64,000 bases of DNA from assembly GCA_051652785.1 (NCBI GenBank), contig JBOFUX010000061.1:49311-113310 (forward strand). The letters run 5' to 3'. Below, piece by piece: positions 7,145 through 16,874 of this stretch; position 1 is the stretch's first letter, and each line of letters starts with the position of its first letter. The position numbers and the translations under genes were made by a program. The notes under the pieces were generated by a model. The model was not told the DNA's origin, did no database searches, and saw nothing but the letters and a program-made list of their open reading frames with translations. Source of the stretch: JAGNZR01 sp051652785 (GTDB lineage Bacteria > Fusobacteriota > Fusobacteriia > Fusobacteriales > Fusobacteriaceae).

Positions 7145-8143
7145 TTACATTGAACTTAAACTATTATCCTCTAACATTGTAAACTCTATTTTTAATACAT
7201 ATATATTTTCTAAATTCAAATTTTTAGGGAGTTTAACAAAATCTTTTTCCGTTGTTATTATAAATTCCGCTTTCATTTTTTTTGCTCTTTCTTTTATCAT
7301 TTCTAAATCTTGATTCTTAAAGTTATGATGATCAATAAAATCAATTCTTTCAATATATTTTGGATTCAAAGATATAACTGTTTTTTCAAAATTAAATGGA
7401 TTCGCTAAGCCTGAAAAAAGAAGAACCCTTTTTCCACTTACCCAGAACAAAGGTTTAGCATTTCCTTTTATATCGCAAAGAGAAGTTACACCATGTCTTG
7501 CTATGGATACAGGTTTACTCTCTTTTTGTTTTAAAAATCTTTTTATTTTTTCAACTTCTCTTTCAGACACTAAATCTGCTTTTGTTATTATAAATTCAGT
7601 TGTTCTTTTACAAGCTTTCCTAAAATCTTCTCTAAGAGTTCCCTTTGGAAGAAGAGCGCCCCAACCAAAAGGATTCGTAGCATCTATTAAAGTTATATCT
7701 ATATTTCTTTTTAATTTTCTATGTTGAAAACCGTCATCTAGCACAATTGTATCTATATCAAAATGTTTTTTTACAAAAACACAGCCTTTATATCTATTTT
7801 TACTTACTACAATTGGTACTTTTAAATTTAATGCATGAATAAATGGCTCATCACCACTTTCTTTTGGTGTTGCAAATATTTTTCTTCCGTCGCTAACTAA
7901 AAAAGGATCTTTTTTTCTTTTCCCTTTATATCCCCTTGATACAACTGCTACTTTTTTTCCCATTTTTTGTAATTTTTTTACAAAAAATTGAACTCCTGGA
8001 GTCTTCCCTGTTCCCCCAACAGTGATATTACCAATACAAATAATTTTAACTTCTGAAACTTCCCTTATTTTTAAAATTTCTTTATCATAAAGTTTATTCC
8101 TAACAGAAGTTATTAAATAATAAATAAATGCTAAAATCTCCAT
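7145..8143 (-). CDS. lpxK: Tetraacyldisaccharide 4'-kinase
   Basis: LpxK phosphorylates the 4' position of the lipid A disaccharide at the inner face of the cytoplasmic membrane. The P-loop is GGTGKTPG (residues 43-50) after the family opening IICIGNITV, and DDGFQHRKLKRNIDITLID carries the conserved DDGFQH motif with the catalytic Asp/His pair. The N-terminal hydrophobic stretch (LAFIYYLITSV) is the membrane anchor. Its 332 residues match the family. It lies 25 bp downstream of smc and away from the main lpx operon at 12.5-19 kb. The Shine-Dalgarno AAGGGG can pair with a CCCTT just upstream, which may damp translation. Confidence 0.95.
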   Translation of the reverse strand: MEILAFIYYLITSVRNKLYDKEILKIREVSEVKIICIGNITVGGTGKTPGVQFFVKKLQKMGKKVAVVSRGYKGKRKKDPFLVSDGRKIFATPKESGDEPFIHALNLKVPIVVSKNRYKGCVFVKKHFDIDTIVLDDGFQHRKLKRNIDITLIDATNPFGWGALLPKGTLREDFRKACKRTTEFIITKADLVSEREVEKIKRFLKQKESKPVSIARHGVTSLCDIKGNAKPLFWVSGKRVLLFSGLANPFNFEKTVISLNPKYIERIDFIDHHNFKNQDLEMIKERAKKMKAEFIITTEKDFVKLPKNLNLENIYVLKIEFTMLEDNSLSSM

Positions 8144-8168
8144 ATCTTCCCCTTAAAAAGGGTTTTCC

Positions 8169-11100
8169 TTAGAACTTAACAGGTACGATCTTAGAAATCC
8201 CAATTTCTTTATTCATAGTTACGCCAAATATTGTGTCTGATTCTCTCATAGTTTCTTTGTTATGTGTTATTAATATAAACTGAGATTTATCTGTAAACTC
8301 TTTAAGTTTTCCTATTAATTTCCTTGTATTTTTATCATCTAAAGCTGCTTCTATTTCATCTAAGAAAGTAAAGGGGCTTGGTTTATATTGAAATATTGCC
8401 ATTATAAATGCTATGGCAACCATGGATTTTTCTCCACCTGAAAATAGTGATAAAGACTGCTGTTTTTTATTTTTAAATCTAACCATTATATCTATCCCCG
8501 ATTCTTCCAGTTTTCCTCCTTCTACAAGTTGAAGTTTTCCCTCTGAATTTTGAAGTATATCTTTACACATCTCATTGAAATTACTATCAATAGCAGTATA
8601 TGCATCTTTAAATCTATTCTCTATTTCCACTGAAATTTCATCTAAAAGTTTTAATAGATTTTTTTTACTTCCTTCCATATCATCAAATTGTTTTTTTAAA
8701 AATTCAAATTTATTTTTTAAAATTTTAAATTCTTCTATAGCTAGAAGATTAACTGTTTCAAAGTTTTTAACTTTATTTTCTATAATTATAAATTTATTTT
8801 TTGTACTTTGATAATTCTCTTCGCTAATATCTTTTAATTCTACGTCTTTTAAAGTCGTTAATTTTTCATCTATATTATTTATCTCAAAAATTATTTTTTC
8901 TATAATTTCTTTCTGTTTTATTTTTTTATCTCTTAGTTTCTCTAGATTAATTTCTGCTATTCTAATTTTACCTCTTAAATCTTTTTCTTCTTTTGTTAAC
9001 TCTATAATTCTTTGTTTCATTCTACTTAATATTTCATTACCACTTTCATAAAAATTCATTCTTTTATTTATCTCATCTATAACTTCATTTATTTTTGTTT
9101 GACCTTTCTCCATAGCCATATTTATCTCTAATATTCTAGCTGTATTTTCAGATAAACTTCTTTTATTTTCTTTATTTTCTTGAGATAATTTATTTTTATT
9201 TAATTCCAATTGCTCTTTTTTATTCAAACTGTTCATATATAAAATTCTAATATCTGAATATTCCTCTTTTTTTATTCTTATTTTTTCATCAAACATTATT
9301 AAATCTTCAGATAATTTAGAGATTTCTTCTTTTAGATTAATGATTTTTGTTTCTGTACTTTCTTTTTCTTCTTTTGAATTTTCTATTCTATTATTAAATT
9401 CAGTTATATAATTAGTCTCCTCTAAGTATTCAGAATTTAATATAAATAAATCTCTCTCTATTCTTTCTTTTTTTATTTTTTTATCTTCTAAATCTTCATT
9501 AATTTTTTTAAGCTCTTTTTTTTCTTCCTCTTCTAATGTATCAATTTTATAAATTTCTTCTTCATATTTATCTAATTCTTCTCTATATTTTATAATTTCT
9601 TCATTATATTTTTCAAGTGTTATTTTTATTTTTTCCAAATTAATTTCTAAATGTTTTTTTTCTTTTTTTCTTTCTAATATTTGACTCAGTGTTGAATTTT
9701 GAGTTTCACCCCCTGTAATTCTTCCTCTCGAGCTCAAAAGTTCCCCAGTTAACGTTACCACATTACCATTATGAATTTCACTTTTTAATATTTTCATCCC
9801 TACTTCAAGAGACTCTACCACAAGTAAATTTCCCAGTAAAAATTCTACAATTTTTTTATATTTTTCATCTGAATCCACTAAATTTGAGGCTAATCCTAAA
9901 ACTCCTTTCTCTTGTTTCCATTGTTGCTTTGAAATTTTTATTTTTATCGTATCTAAAGCTAAAAAGGATGCTCTTCCTGCTTTTTTTTCTTTTAATATTT
10001 TTATCCCTTTATTTGCAGTTTCTGTTGTATCTACAACTATATCTTGAAAGTTTCCTGGAATAGCTGCTTCTATTGCTTTTTCTAATTTTTCAGGTATATT
10101 TATAAGGGAAGCTACAATTCCATAAACACCGGGTATTTTATTATTCAATACTTCTTTAACACCTTTAAATAAACCTTCGTTACTCTCTTCTAGTCTCATT
10201 AAATTTTGTTGTTTTAATTTCCCACGTTTTTCTTCATACTCATTTTCTCTAATCTTTTCTGAAATATTATTTATCTCTTCACTACTTGTCGATATTTTAT
10301 TTTCTAAAAACTTAGCTCTATCTCTAGTTCCATTTATTTTATTTTCTTGATTTTTTTGTTTTATAGTTATTTCCTCTATATTTTTTTCTAATATAGATTC
10401 TTTTTTTTGAAATTCTTCTAACTCTTCTTTTAATTTTTCTATTTTACTTTTACTTGTTTTAGCTCTTCTTGCTGAATTTTCAATTTCATTTACATATCTT
10501 AATTTTTCAACTTCAAAATCCATTAGCTTTCTTTTATCTATTTCTTGAGTTCTATCTTTAGATTTCTTTTCCTTTTCCAAAGAATTTATGCTATCATTAA
10601 ATTCTATATTTTTAACTTCTAATAACTTTATTTTTTCTTCTATTTCTAATATTTCACAATTAAAAATTTTATCTTGTTCTTCTTGAGCGTATATTTTCTG
10701 TATTATTTGTTTTTCTAGTTCAAGTTTTCCTTTTACTTCTCTTTTAAAACTTTCTATTCTTTCAGATATTCTAGCTTTTTCTCTTTCTGAAAGCTCCATT
10801 TCTTCTTTTAGATTTTTATTTTTATCTATATTTTCATCTGTTATTTTTTCTAACTCTTGTTTTTCTTTTTCATTATTTTCAAATAATTTATTATCATTAT
10901 CTAAATTAAATTCCAACTTTTCTATTTCTTCCACTACTACTATATTGGATTCTGAAGTCTCATTTAATACCGAATTTTTCTTTTTAATTTCTAAAGTTAA
11001 AATTCCTTTTTCTATAAATTCTTTTTCTGTTTTTAAATCTATAAATTCTTGGGCTTTTCCAGCTTGTTTTTCTATATGATCTTTGCTTTCCTCAATCTGG

Positions 11101-11681
11101 TTCATAACAAGTGAAATTTTTTCTAATTCATCTTGTAAATTTTTAAGATTTTTTAACGATTCTTGTTTTTTTATTTGAAACTTTTTAATTCCAGCAGCTT
11201 CCTCTATTATCCATTTTATCTCTTTACTAGAAGAAGAAATTATTCTTTCAACTTTCCCCTGACCTATAACAGAATAAGCACTTTTTCCTATTCCCGTGTC
11301 TAAAAACATTGAACTTATATCTTTAAGTCTAGACTTAGAATCATTTATAGAATATTCATTTTCTCCTGATTTCACTATTTTTCTTGTTATTTTTATTATA
11401 TCTTTATCAATTTCTAAATATCTATCAGTATTGTCAATGAATAATGATACTTCAGCACATGAATTTTTTTTTCCAGTACCACTGAATATAACATCATTAC
11501 TATCTTTCGCTCTAATATTTTTATAAGATTGCTCTCCTAGAACCCATAAAACTGCATCCATTATATTTGACTTTCCACTTCCATTAGGTCCTACGATAGA
11601 AGTTATTCCTTTGCCAAATTCTATATATATTTTTTCTCCAAAGGATTTAAATCCGTAAATTTCAACTGCTTTTAGATGCAT
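8169..11681 (-). CDS. smc: Chromosome segregation SMC protein
   Basis: The protein has 1170 residues: an N-terminal ATP-binding head with Walker A GPNGSGKS (31-38) and SFGEKIYIEFGKG, two very long Lys/Glu-rich coiled coils (about 170-500 and 670-1000), and a hinge around 510-650 (GVKEVLNNKIPGVYGIVASL; GGETQNSTLS at its end). The C-terminal head carries the ABC signature LSLFSGGEKSMVA and Walker B PFTFLDEIEAALDD. This is standard bacterial SMC length and order. SMC dimers with ScpA and ScpB load on DNA and align chromosome arms. ScpAB genes are not in the window. It is the first gene of the smc-lpxK-nadD operon, with AGGAGAGAG upstream of ATG. Confidence 0.97.
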   Translation of the reverse strand: MHLKAVEIYGFKSFGEKIYIEFGKGITSIVGPNGSGKSNIMDAVLWVLGEQSYKNIRAKDSNDVIFSGTGKKNSCAEVSLFIDNTDRYLEIDKDIIKITRKIVKSGENEYSINDSKSRLKDISSMFLDTGIGKSAYSVIGQGKVERIISSSSKEIKWIIEEAAGIKKFQIKKQESLKNLKNLQDELEKISLVMNQIEESKDHIEKQAGKAQEFIDLKTEKEFIEKGILTLEIKKKNSVLNETSESNIVVVEEIEKLEFNLDNDNKLFENNEKEKQELEKITDENIDKNKNLKEEMELSEREKARISERIESFKREVKGKLELEKQIIQKIYAQEEQDKIFNCEILEIEEKIKLLEVKNIEFNDSINSLEKEKKSKDRTQEIDKRKLMDFEVEKLRYVNEIENSARRAKTSKSKIEKLKEELEEFQKKESILEKNIEEITIKQKNQENKINGTRDRAKFLENKISTSSEEINNISEKIRENEYEEKRGKLKQQNLMRLEESNEGLFKGVKEVLNNKIPGVYGIVASLINIPEKLEKAIEAAIPGNFQDIVVDTTETANKGIKILKEKKAGRASFLALDTIKIKISKQQWKQEKGVLGLASNLVDSDEKYKKIVEFLLGNLLVVESLEVGMKILKSEIHNGNVVTLTGELLSSRGRITGGETQNSTLSQILERKKEKKHLEINLEKIKITLEKYNEEIIKYREELDKYEEEIYKIDTLEEEEKKELKKINEDLEDKKIKKERIERDLFILNSEYLEETNYITEFNNRIENSKEEKESTETKIINLKEEISKLSEDLIMFDEKIRIKKEEYSDIRILYMNSLNKKEQLELNKNKLSQENKENKRSLSENTARILEINMAMEKGQTKINEVIDEINKRMNFYESGNEILSRMKQRIIELTKEEKDLRGKIRIAEINLEKLRDKKIKQKEIIEKIIFEINNIDEKLTTLKDVELKDISEENYQSTKNKFIIIENKVKNFETVNLLAIEEFKILKNKFEFLKKQFDDMEGSKKNLLKLLDEISVEIENRFKDAYTAIDSNFNEMCKDILQNSEGKLQLVEGGKLEESGIDIMVRFKNKKQQSLSLFSGGEKSMVAIAFIMAIFQYKPSPFTFLDEIEAALDDKNTRKLIGKLKEFTDKSQFILITHNKETMRESDTIFGVTMNKEIGISKIVPVKF

Positions 11682-11838
11682 CTTTCTCTCTCCTAACTTT
11701 ATTTGTAATATATTTTATATTTTCAATAATTTTAAGTTTTTATTTTATATTCAAGTTTATCTGCATTATCTCACTGTCTATTTTACTATATTTTTTAAGT
11801 ATATCCTAATTTTAATTTATTAAAATCTATTTTTTAAA
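11682..11838. other. Leader region of smc
   Basis: A 157-bp AT-rich gap. No convincing promoter with both boxes and no strong terminator hairpin were found; the smc promoter must lie here or further upstream. Confidence 0.4.
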
Positions 11839-12432
11839 TTATACTAATATTTTTTTTATTTCTTTGGAAAGTTTAGTTAAAGCTATCGCTCTATGACTTA
11901 TTTCTTTTTTTATTTTTGGAATTTCTGCTAGAGTTTTTTCGTATTCTTTTAAATAAAAAAACGGGTCATAACCAAATCCATTTTTACCTCTCGAGTCTCT
12001 TAAGATTTCCCCTCTTAATTCTCCCCTAAAAGAAAAAAATTCTCCATTGGGTTTTGCCAATGTTATTACACATACAAATTTTGCTTCTCTTTTAGAAATA
12101 CCTTTTAATCTTTCTAAAAGTTTTTGGTTATTATCTTTATCGGTTGCATTTTCTCCAGCAAATCTTGCAGAATAAACACCAGGTTCATCATTTAATTCAG
12201 TTACACATAAACCTGAATCATCAGATATAGTAATCATATTTAAAAATTTTGATATCTCAATAGCTTTTTTTTGAGAATTTTCTTCAAATGTTTTTCCATC
12301 TTCAACTACATCAGGTATTTCTATTTTATCATTTATAGATAGTAATTCTATATCTAACTTCAAACTTTCTATAATATCTTTCATTTCTATAATTTTATTT
12401 TTATTTCCTGTAGCTAAAAACACTTTTAACAT
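11839..12432 (-). CDS. rdgB: XTP/dITP diphosphatase (non-canonical purine NTP pyrophosphatase)
   Basis: The enzyme hydrolyses XTP, ITP and dITP to monophosphates and keeps deaminated purines out of nucleic acids. The opening ATGNKNKIIEM (residues 7-17), the TISDDSGLCV active-site loop and the GFGYDPFFYL motif near residue 150, then KKEISHRAIAL, match the Ham1/RdgB family; 197 residues is normal. It follows rph, a common pairing, but a hairpin terminator stands directly before its AGGAGGAG ribosome site, so read-through or a promoter inside rph would be needed. Confidence 0.96.
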   Translation of the reverse strand: MLKVFLATGNKNKIIEMKDIIESLKLDIELLSINDKIEIPDVVEDGKTFEENSQKKAIEISKFLNMITISDDSGLCVTELNDEPGVYSARFAGENATDKDNNQKLLERLKGISKREAKFVCVITLAKPNGEFFSFRGELRGEILRDSRGKNGFGYDPFFYLKEYEKTLAEIPKIKKEISHRAIALTKLSKEIKKILV

Positions 12433-12450
12433 TTACTCCTCCTAAAAAAC

Positions 12451-12490
12451 AAAAATAAGAGATATATTTTAGATATAACCTCTTATTTTT
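12451..12490. terminator. Hairpin between rph and rdgB
   Basis: AAAAATAAGAG pairs with CTCTTATTTTT around an 18-nt loop. It should end the lpxC-rph transcript at least in part, yet lies immediately before the rdgB ribosome site. Confidence 0.75.
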
Positions 12491-12501
12491 ACTATTAATT
12501 T

Positions 12502-13218
12502 TTATTCTGATAAAACTTTATTTTGAATACAAATTATTTCCTGTATCCCTTTTTCTGCTAAATCTAATAAAACATTTAAATCTTTTCTTGAATATGTAGC
12601 TTCCTCGCCTGTTCCTTGTACTTCAACAAACTCGCCCTTTCCATTCATTACCACATTCATATCCACCTGAGCTGCAGAATCTTCTATATAATCTAAATCT
12701 AATACTCCTATCCCAGCAACTATTCCAACACTTATAGCTGCAACATTATTAATTAATGGATTTTCCTTCAATGTTCCTTTTTTTATTAGTTTTTGTATTG
12801 CAAGTGCTAGAGCTATATATCCACCAGATATTGATGTAGTTCTTGTTCCTCCATCAGCTTGGATTACATCACAATCTATTGTTATTGTTCTCTCACCTAG
12901 TTTAGTCAGATCAATAGAAGCTCTTAGAGCTCTGCCTATTAATCTCTGAATTTCCATAGTTCTTCCACCTAATTTTCCTTTTGTCGCTTCCCTTTGATTT
13001 CTTTCTCCAGTTGCTCTTGGTATCATGCTATACTCCGCTGTTAACCAACCTTTTCCTTTATTTTTCATAAATGCTGGAACTTTATCTACTATCGTCGCCG
13101 TACATATAACTTTTGTTGCACCACATTCTATTAATACAGAACCCTCTGCATGAATATTAAAATTTTTAGTCACTTTTATTTCTCTTAAACTATCAACAGT
13201 TCTTTGGTTTATTCTCAT
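12502..13218 (-). CDS. rph: Ribonuclease PH
   Basis: RNase PH trims 3' ends of tRNA precursors using phosphate. The 238-residue protein has the conserved run KNFNIHAEGSVLIECGATKVICTATI, the EYSMIPRATGERNQRE substrate loop, GRTMEIQRLIGRALRA and DCDVIQADGGTRTTSI, all hallmarks of the family. Its start overlaps msbA by four bases (ATGA), so it is translationally coupled at the end of the lipid A operon, an odd partner for envelope genes. Confidence 0.97.
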   Translation of the reverse strand: MRINQRTVDSLREIKVTKNFNIHAEGSVLIECGATKVICTATIVDKVPAFMKNKGKGWLTAEYSMIPRATGERNQREATKGKLGGRTMEIQRLIGRALRASIDLTKLGERTITIDCDVIQADGGTRTTSISGGYIALALAIQKLIKKGTLKENPLINNVAAISVGIVAGIGVLDLDYIEDSAAQVDMNVVMNGKGEFVEVQGTGEEATYSRKDLNVLLDLAEKGIQEIICIQNKVLSE

Positions 13219-14984
13219 GATATATTCCCTTCCTCTTCTTTTTCTCCAAATTGAATTTCATAAAGATTTTTATAAACACCATTTTTTTCTAAAAGTTCTT
13301 TATGGTTTCCTATCTCTTTTATTTTTCCATCTTCTAAAACAATAATTTTGTCAGCTTTTACTACTGTTGATAACCTGTGTGCTATTACAAATGTTGTTCT
13401 ATTTTTCATAAGTTTATCCAATGCTTCTTGGACTAATCTTTCAGACTCAGTATCCAGCGCAGATGTAGCCTCATCTAATATCATTATTTCTGGATTTTGA
13501 ATTAATGCTCTCGCTATTGCTATTCTTTGTTTTTGACCCCCAGAAAGTAAAACTCCTCGTTCTCCTACTTCTGTTTCAAATCCTTTTGGAAGTTCTGAAA
13601 TAAATTCATAAGCATTTGCCATTTTAGACGCTTCTAAAACTTCTTTTGGAGTTACACCTTCCCTTCCAAAACTTAAATTACTTGCTATGGTACCACTAAA
13701 TAAAAATGTTTCTTGAGGTACTATTCCTATATGATTTCTATACTCTTTTAATGAAAAATTTTTTATATCAATTCCATTTATTTTTATTTTTCCTGTTCCA
13801 ATTTCATAAAATCTAGGTATAAGGTTTACTAGTGTTGTTTTTCCACTTCCACTTCTTCCTACTAAGGCAACTACTTCACCTTTATTTACTGTTAAATTAA
13901 TATTTTCTAAAATATTTTTTTCTGAATCATTATATCTAAAACTTAAATTTTCAAATTCTACAGTATCAACATTTTTAAAAATTTCAATTTTTTTTCCATA
14001 ATAATCTTTTTCTTGAGTTTCATTCATTATTTCAATAACTCTATCTGCTGATGGAAGAGCTTCTTGAATCGAACTATTTTTATCTATAAGTCTTTTTAAT
14101 GGTTGTTGCATAAGACCAACTGCAGTTATAAATGAAACTAATTCCCCTGCAGTAAGTTTCCCACGGATTATATTATACCCTCCATAAAGAGCTACTAAGG
14201 CTATCATAAGTGTAGTCATAATCTCATTTATCGGTGACACTTTAGCTTTTATCTTTCTACTTCTAAATGATTTTTCAAATTCATCTTGGCTTACTATTGA
14301 ATATTTTTCAACCATTTTTTCATTTTTATTAAAAGATTTAATTACATGTATTCCTGAAAGTGATTCTTGCATAAATGCTGAAACTTCTCCCATTGTATCT
14401 TGTCTTATTCTACCTGACTTTCTAATTTTTTTAGTGTATTTTCTTATCATCATTAATATAAAAGGTACAACAGTCATAGATACTAAAGCTAATACATAAT
14501 CAACTTGAAACATTCTAAATGTTAAAGCTAAAACAGCTATAGATTCTTTTAACATATCAAAAAGAGTAAATCCTATTTGCCCTAAAGCTCCTGAATCACC
14601 ATTTAATCTAGCCATTATATCCCCAAGTTTATTTTTTTTATAATAACTTAAAGGTAAATTTTGTAAATGTTTAAAAACATCTACTCTTATCTCTCTTTTT
14701 ATTTTTTCTGTTACATAACTAGAGGATATTGTTGCATAGTAATTAGATACAACTTTTATAACAGTTGATAAAAATATTCCCCCTACAACAAGTAACATCA
14801 TTTTCTGATTTTTATTTATAAACACATCATCTATAAGATATTTACTCAGCCAAGCAGGTAAAGCTGAAGCTAAAGATGTTAAAGTTGAAACCAATATAAC
14901 ACCTATCATAGACCATTTATACTTTAAACTATAGTCTAAAAAGCTATTTAATGATTCACTTTTAAATATTTTAAATTTTTTCAT
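13215..14984 (-). CDS. msbA: Lipid A export ABC transporter, MsbA-type
   Basis: This is a 589-residue half-transporter: six membrane spans in the first about 310 residues, then an ATPase domain with Walker A GRSGSGKTTL (about 380), signature LLSGGQKQRIAIARAL and Walker B EIMILDEATSALD. The sequence alone fits any type I exporter (MsbA, LmrA), but it sits one base after lpxB and inside the lpxC-rph operon, so flipping of the lipid A-core across the inner membrane is the best reading. The ATG has a weak site because it is coupled to lpxB. Confidence 0.9.
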   Translation of the reverse strand: MKKFKIFKSESLNSFLDYSLKYKWSMIGVILVSTLTSLASALPAWLSKYLIDDVFINKNQKMMLLVVGGIFLSTVIKVVSNYYATISSSYVTEKIKREIRVDVFKHLQNLPLSYYKKNKLGDIMARLNGDSGALGQIGFTLFDMLKESIAVLALTFRMFQVDYVLALVSMTVVPFILMMIRKYTKKIRKSGRIRQDTMGEVSAFMQESLSGIHVIKSFNKNEKMVEKYSIVSQDEFEKSFRSRKIKAKVSPINEIMTTLMIALVALYGGYNIIRGKLTAGELVSFITAVGLMQQPLKRLIDKNSSIQEALPSADRVIEIMNETQEKDYYGKKIEIFKNVDTVEFENLSFRYNDSEKNILENINLTVNKGEVVALVGRSGSGKTTLVNLIPRFYEIGTGKIKINGIDIKNFSLKEYRNHIGIVPQETFLFSGTIASNLSFGREGVTPKEVLEASKMANAYEFISELPKGFETEVGERGVLLSGGQKQRIAIARALIQNPEIMILDEATSALDTESERLVQEALDKLMKNRTTFVIAHRLSTVVKADKIIVLEDGKIKEIGNHKELLEKNGVYKNLYEIQFGEKEEEGNIS

Positions 14985-14985
14985 A

Positions 14986-16065
14986 TTATTTATTTCCTTT
15001 TAATATATATTTTGAATAGCTCTTTATTATTTCTTTTCCAGAAAGAGTTGCTCTAACTTCCTCAATATTTTTTTCCGTTTCTTTTTTGTTATTTAAAATT
15101 TTATGAATATTTTTAATAATATTCTCTGAATTACATTGATATTGAAGAAGTTCAGGAAAAACCTCTCTATTTAAAGTTAAATTAGGTAATGAAACGTAGC
15201 CCACTTTAAGAATATGTTTAGCAATTATTCCATTTAGCCATCCTGTTTTATATACCACAATTGTAGGAATTCCTATAAGAGCAAGTTCTAAAGTAACAGT
15301 TCCTGAAGTAGCAATAGCTATTTCAGAATTTTCAACATTTTCTTTTAAAGATTTTAATATTTCAATTTTTAAGTTCTTATATTCACTAATTTCTTTAGAG
15401 GTCCATACCAAATGATCTCTATTTGAAAGTTTTAATATAAAATTTTTATTTGGCATTTTTTTTACAACTTCTAACATTATAGGAAATATAGTTTCTATCT
15501 CTTGTTTTCTACTTCCAGGGAGCAAAAGAATAGAACTCCCAGTTCTTTCTATTAAACTATATTTTTCACTAAAAGGATTTCCAAAATAAATAGCCTCTAC
15601 TCCATGTTTTTTGTAAAACTCTACTTCCCATGGAAATATAACTATTATATGATTGGCAAGTTTTAATTTTTCTATTCTTTTTTCTCCCCAAATCCAAAGT
15701 TTAGGGGGAATATAGTAGTAAACTATAACATTAGGAGCCTCTTTTTTTAATAGCTCTAAAAATCTAAGATTAAAACCTCCATAGTCAACAAGTATAACTT
15801 TTGTTATTTGTTCTTTCTTTATAAAATCTACATAATCTCTAGCTTTTTTTTTTAAAAAATTATATTTTTTTAAAACCTCTACAAAACCCATAATAGATAA
15901 TTCGTTTATATCTTGAATTATCTTCACACCTTCATTTTTACAATGTTTTCCAGCAACACCATAAAATTTTGCACTACTATCTTCTTGTAAAATATTTTTT
16001 ACTAAATATGAAAGATGAAGGTCTCCTGATACTTCTCCTGTAGAAACAAAAAATTTTATACTCAT
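14986..16065 (-). CDS. lpxB: Lipid-A-disaccharide synthase
   Basis: LpxB joins UDP-diacylglucosamine and lipid X into the disaccharide core of lipid A at the inner membrane. Family marks are STGEVSGDLHLSYLV (residues 8-22), NELSIMGFVEVL, the YYYIPPKLWIWGEKR segment and LLLPGSRKQEI in the middle; the C-terminal ATSGTVTLELALIGIPTIVVYKT binds the UDP-sugar. The 359 residues match the family (GT19). It lies between lpxI (12 bp) and msbA (1 bp). Confidence 0.97.
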   Translation of the reverse strand: MSIKFFVSTGEVSGDLHLSYLVKNILQEDSSAKFYGVAGKHCKNEGVKIIQDINELSIMGFVEVLKKYNFLKKKARDYVDFIKKEQITKVILVDYGGFNLRFLELLKKEAPNVIVYYYIPPKLWIWGEKRIEKLKLANHIIVIFPWEVEFYKKHGVEAIYFGNPFSEKYSLIERTGSSILLLPGSRKQEIETIFPIMLEVVKKMPNKNFILKLSNRDHLVWTSKEISEYKNLKIEILKSLKENVENSEIAIATSGTVTLELALIGIPTIVVYKTGWLNGIIAKHILKVGYVSLPNLTLNREVFPELLQYQCNSENIIKNIHKILNNKKETEKNIEEVRATLSGKEIIKSYSKYILKGNK

Positions 16066-16076
16066 TTTATTTCTCC

Positions 16077-16874
16077 CTACTTCCCTATGATAAAAAAATT
16101 ATTTTCATTAGCAAGTTTTATACTTTCTTTTTTTTCTAAAAATAGCATTCGTCCAGCCTCTCCAACTACACCTTTTGCCTTTATCTCAAGAAGTTTTTTT
16201 ATTGTATCTAAACCTATAGCTGGAATATCCACTCTCATATCTTGATGTGGTCTTGCCATTTTTATTAAAATAGTCCCTTCTCCAGATAGAGTTCCCCCTC
16301 TTAGTATCGTTGCGTCTGTCCCTTCTATTCCTTCTAAAGCAATAACTGAGCGATTTTTACAAACAACTGATTGTCCAACATCTACTGTACTTAATAGCTT
16401 AGCTGTTTTTTTTCCTATTTCAATTGTGGAAATATCTATTTCATCTGGGGATTGTCTAGTATAACATTTTTTTTCAAACATCATATCTTTTAATAAATAG
16501 TTCTGTGGTAGTACCTTCACTCCGTTTATTTTTAATAATAGTATAACACCAAATAATAATGTCTCATCTTTAGTGTCTGGGAGTTTTTTTAAAAGTCCTT
16601 CTCCAATTTTATCTAGATTCATATTTTTAAAAATAATTTCTTTTTCAACTTTTCCTAACATTACAACTTCAGAAATATTATTTTTCATAAAATATTTTAT
16701 TATTTCTCCAACTTGTCCTATATTAAATTGAATGTAATTTTCGTGTTTTTTTATTTTTAAATTAATAGAGTCAAATAATCCAACTGGGTATATCTCTAGA
16801 TTTTTTTCATTGGCCTCTTCTAAAAAATATAGAGGTAATTTTCCATTTCCAACTATTATACCCACTTTTTTCAT
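16077..16874 (-). CDS. lpxI: UDP-2,3-diacylglucosamine diphosphatase, LpxI type
   Basis: LpxI (DUF1009) cleaves UDP-2,3-diacylglucosamine to lipid X and UMP, replacing LpxH in many bacteria. Visible marks: the N-terminal VGIIVGNGKLPLYFLEEA, LPDTKDETLL, and the C-terminal catalytic region DVGQSVVCKNRSVIALEGIEGTDATILRGG then MARPHQDMRVDIPAIGLDTI. The 265 residues agree with the family. The start overlaps the lpxA stop by one base (TAATG). No lpxH is in the window. Confidence 0.95.
   Translation of the reverse strand: MKKVGIIVGNGKLPLYFLEEANEKNLEIYPVGLFDSINLKIKKHENYIQFNIGQVGEIIKYFMKNNISEVVMLGKVEKEIIFKNMNLDKIGEGLLKKLPDTKDETLLFGVILLLKINGVKVLPQNYLLKDMMFEKKCYTRQSPDEIDISTIEIGKKTAKLLSTVDVGQSVVCKNRSVIALEGIEGTDATILRGGTLSGEGTILIKMARPHQDMRVDIPAIGLDTIKKLLEIKAKGVVGEAGRMLFLEKKESIKLANENNFFIIGK

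Noticed and set aside
8575..11526. Plus-strand frames opposite smc
   Set aside because: Shadows of the Lys/Glu-rich coiled coil read as Ser/Phe-rich nonsense.
12433..12501. Small RNA between rdgB and rph
   Set aside because: The hairpin and T-run are explained as the end of the lpxC-rph transcript.
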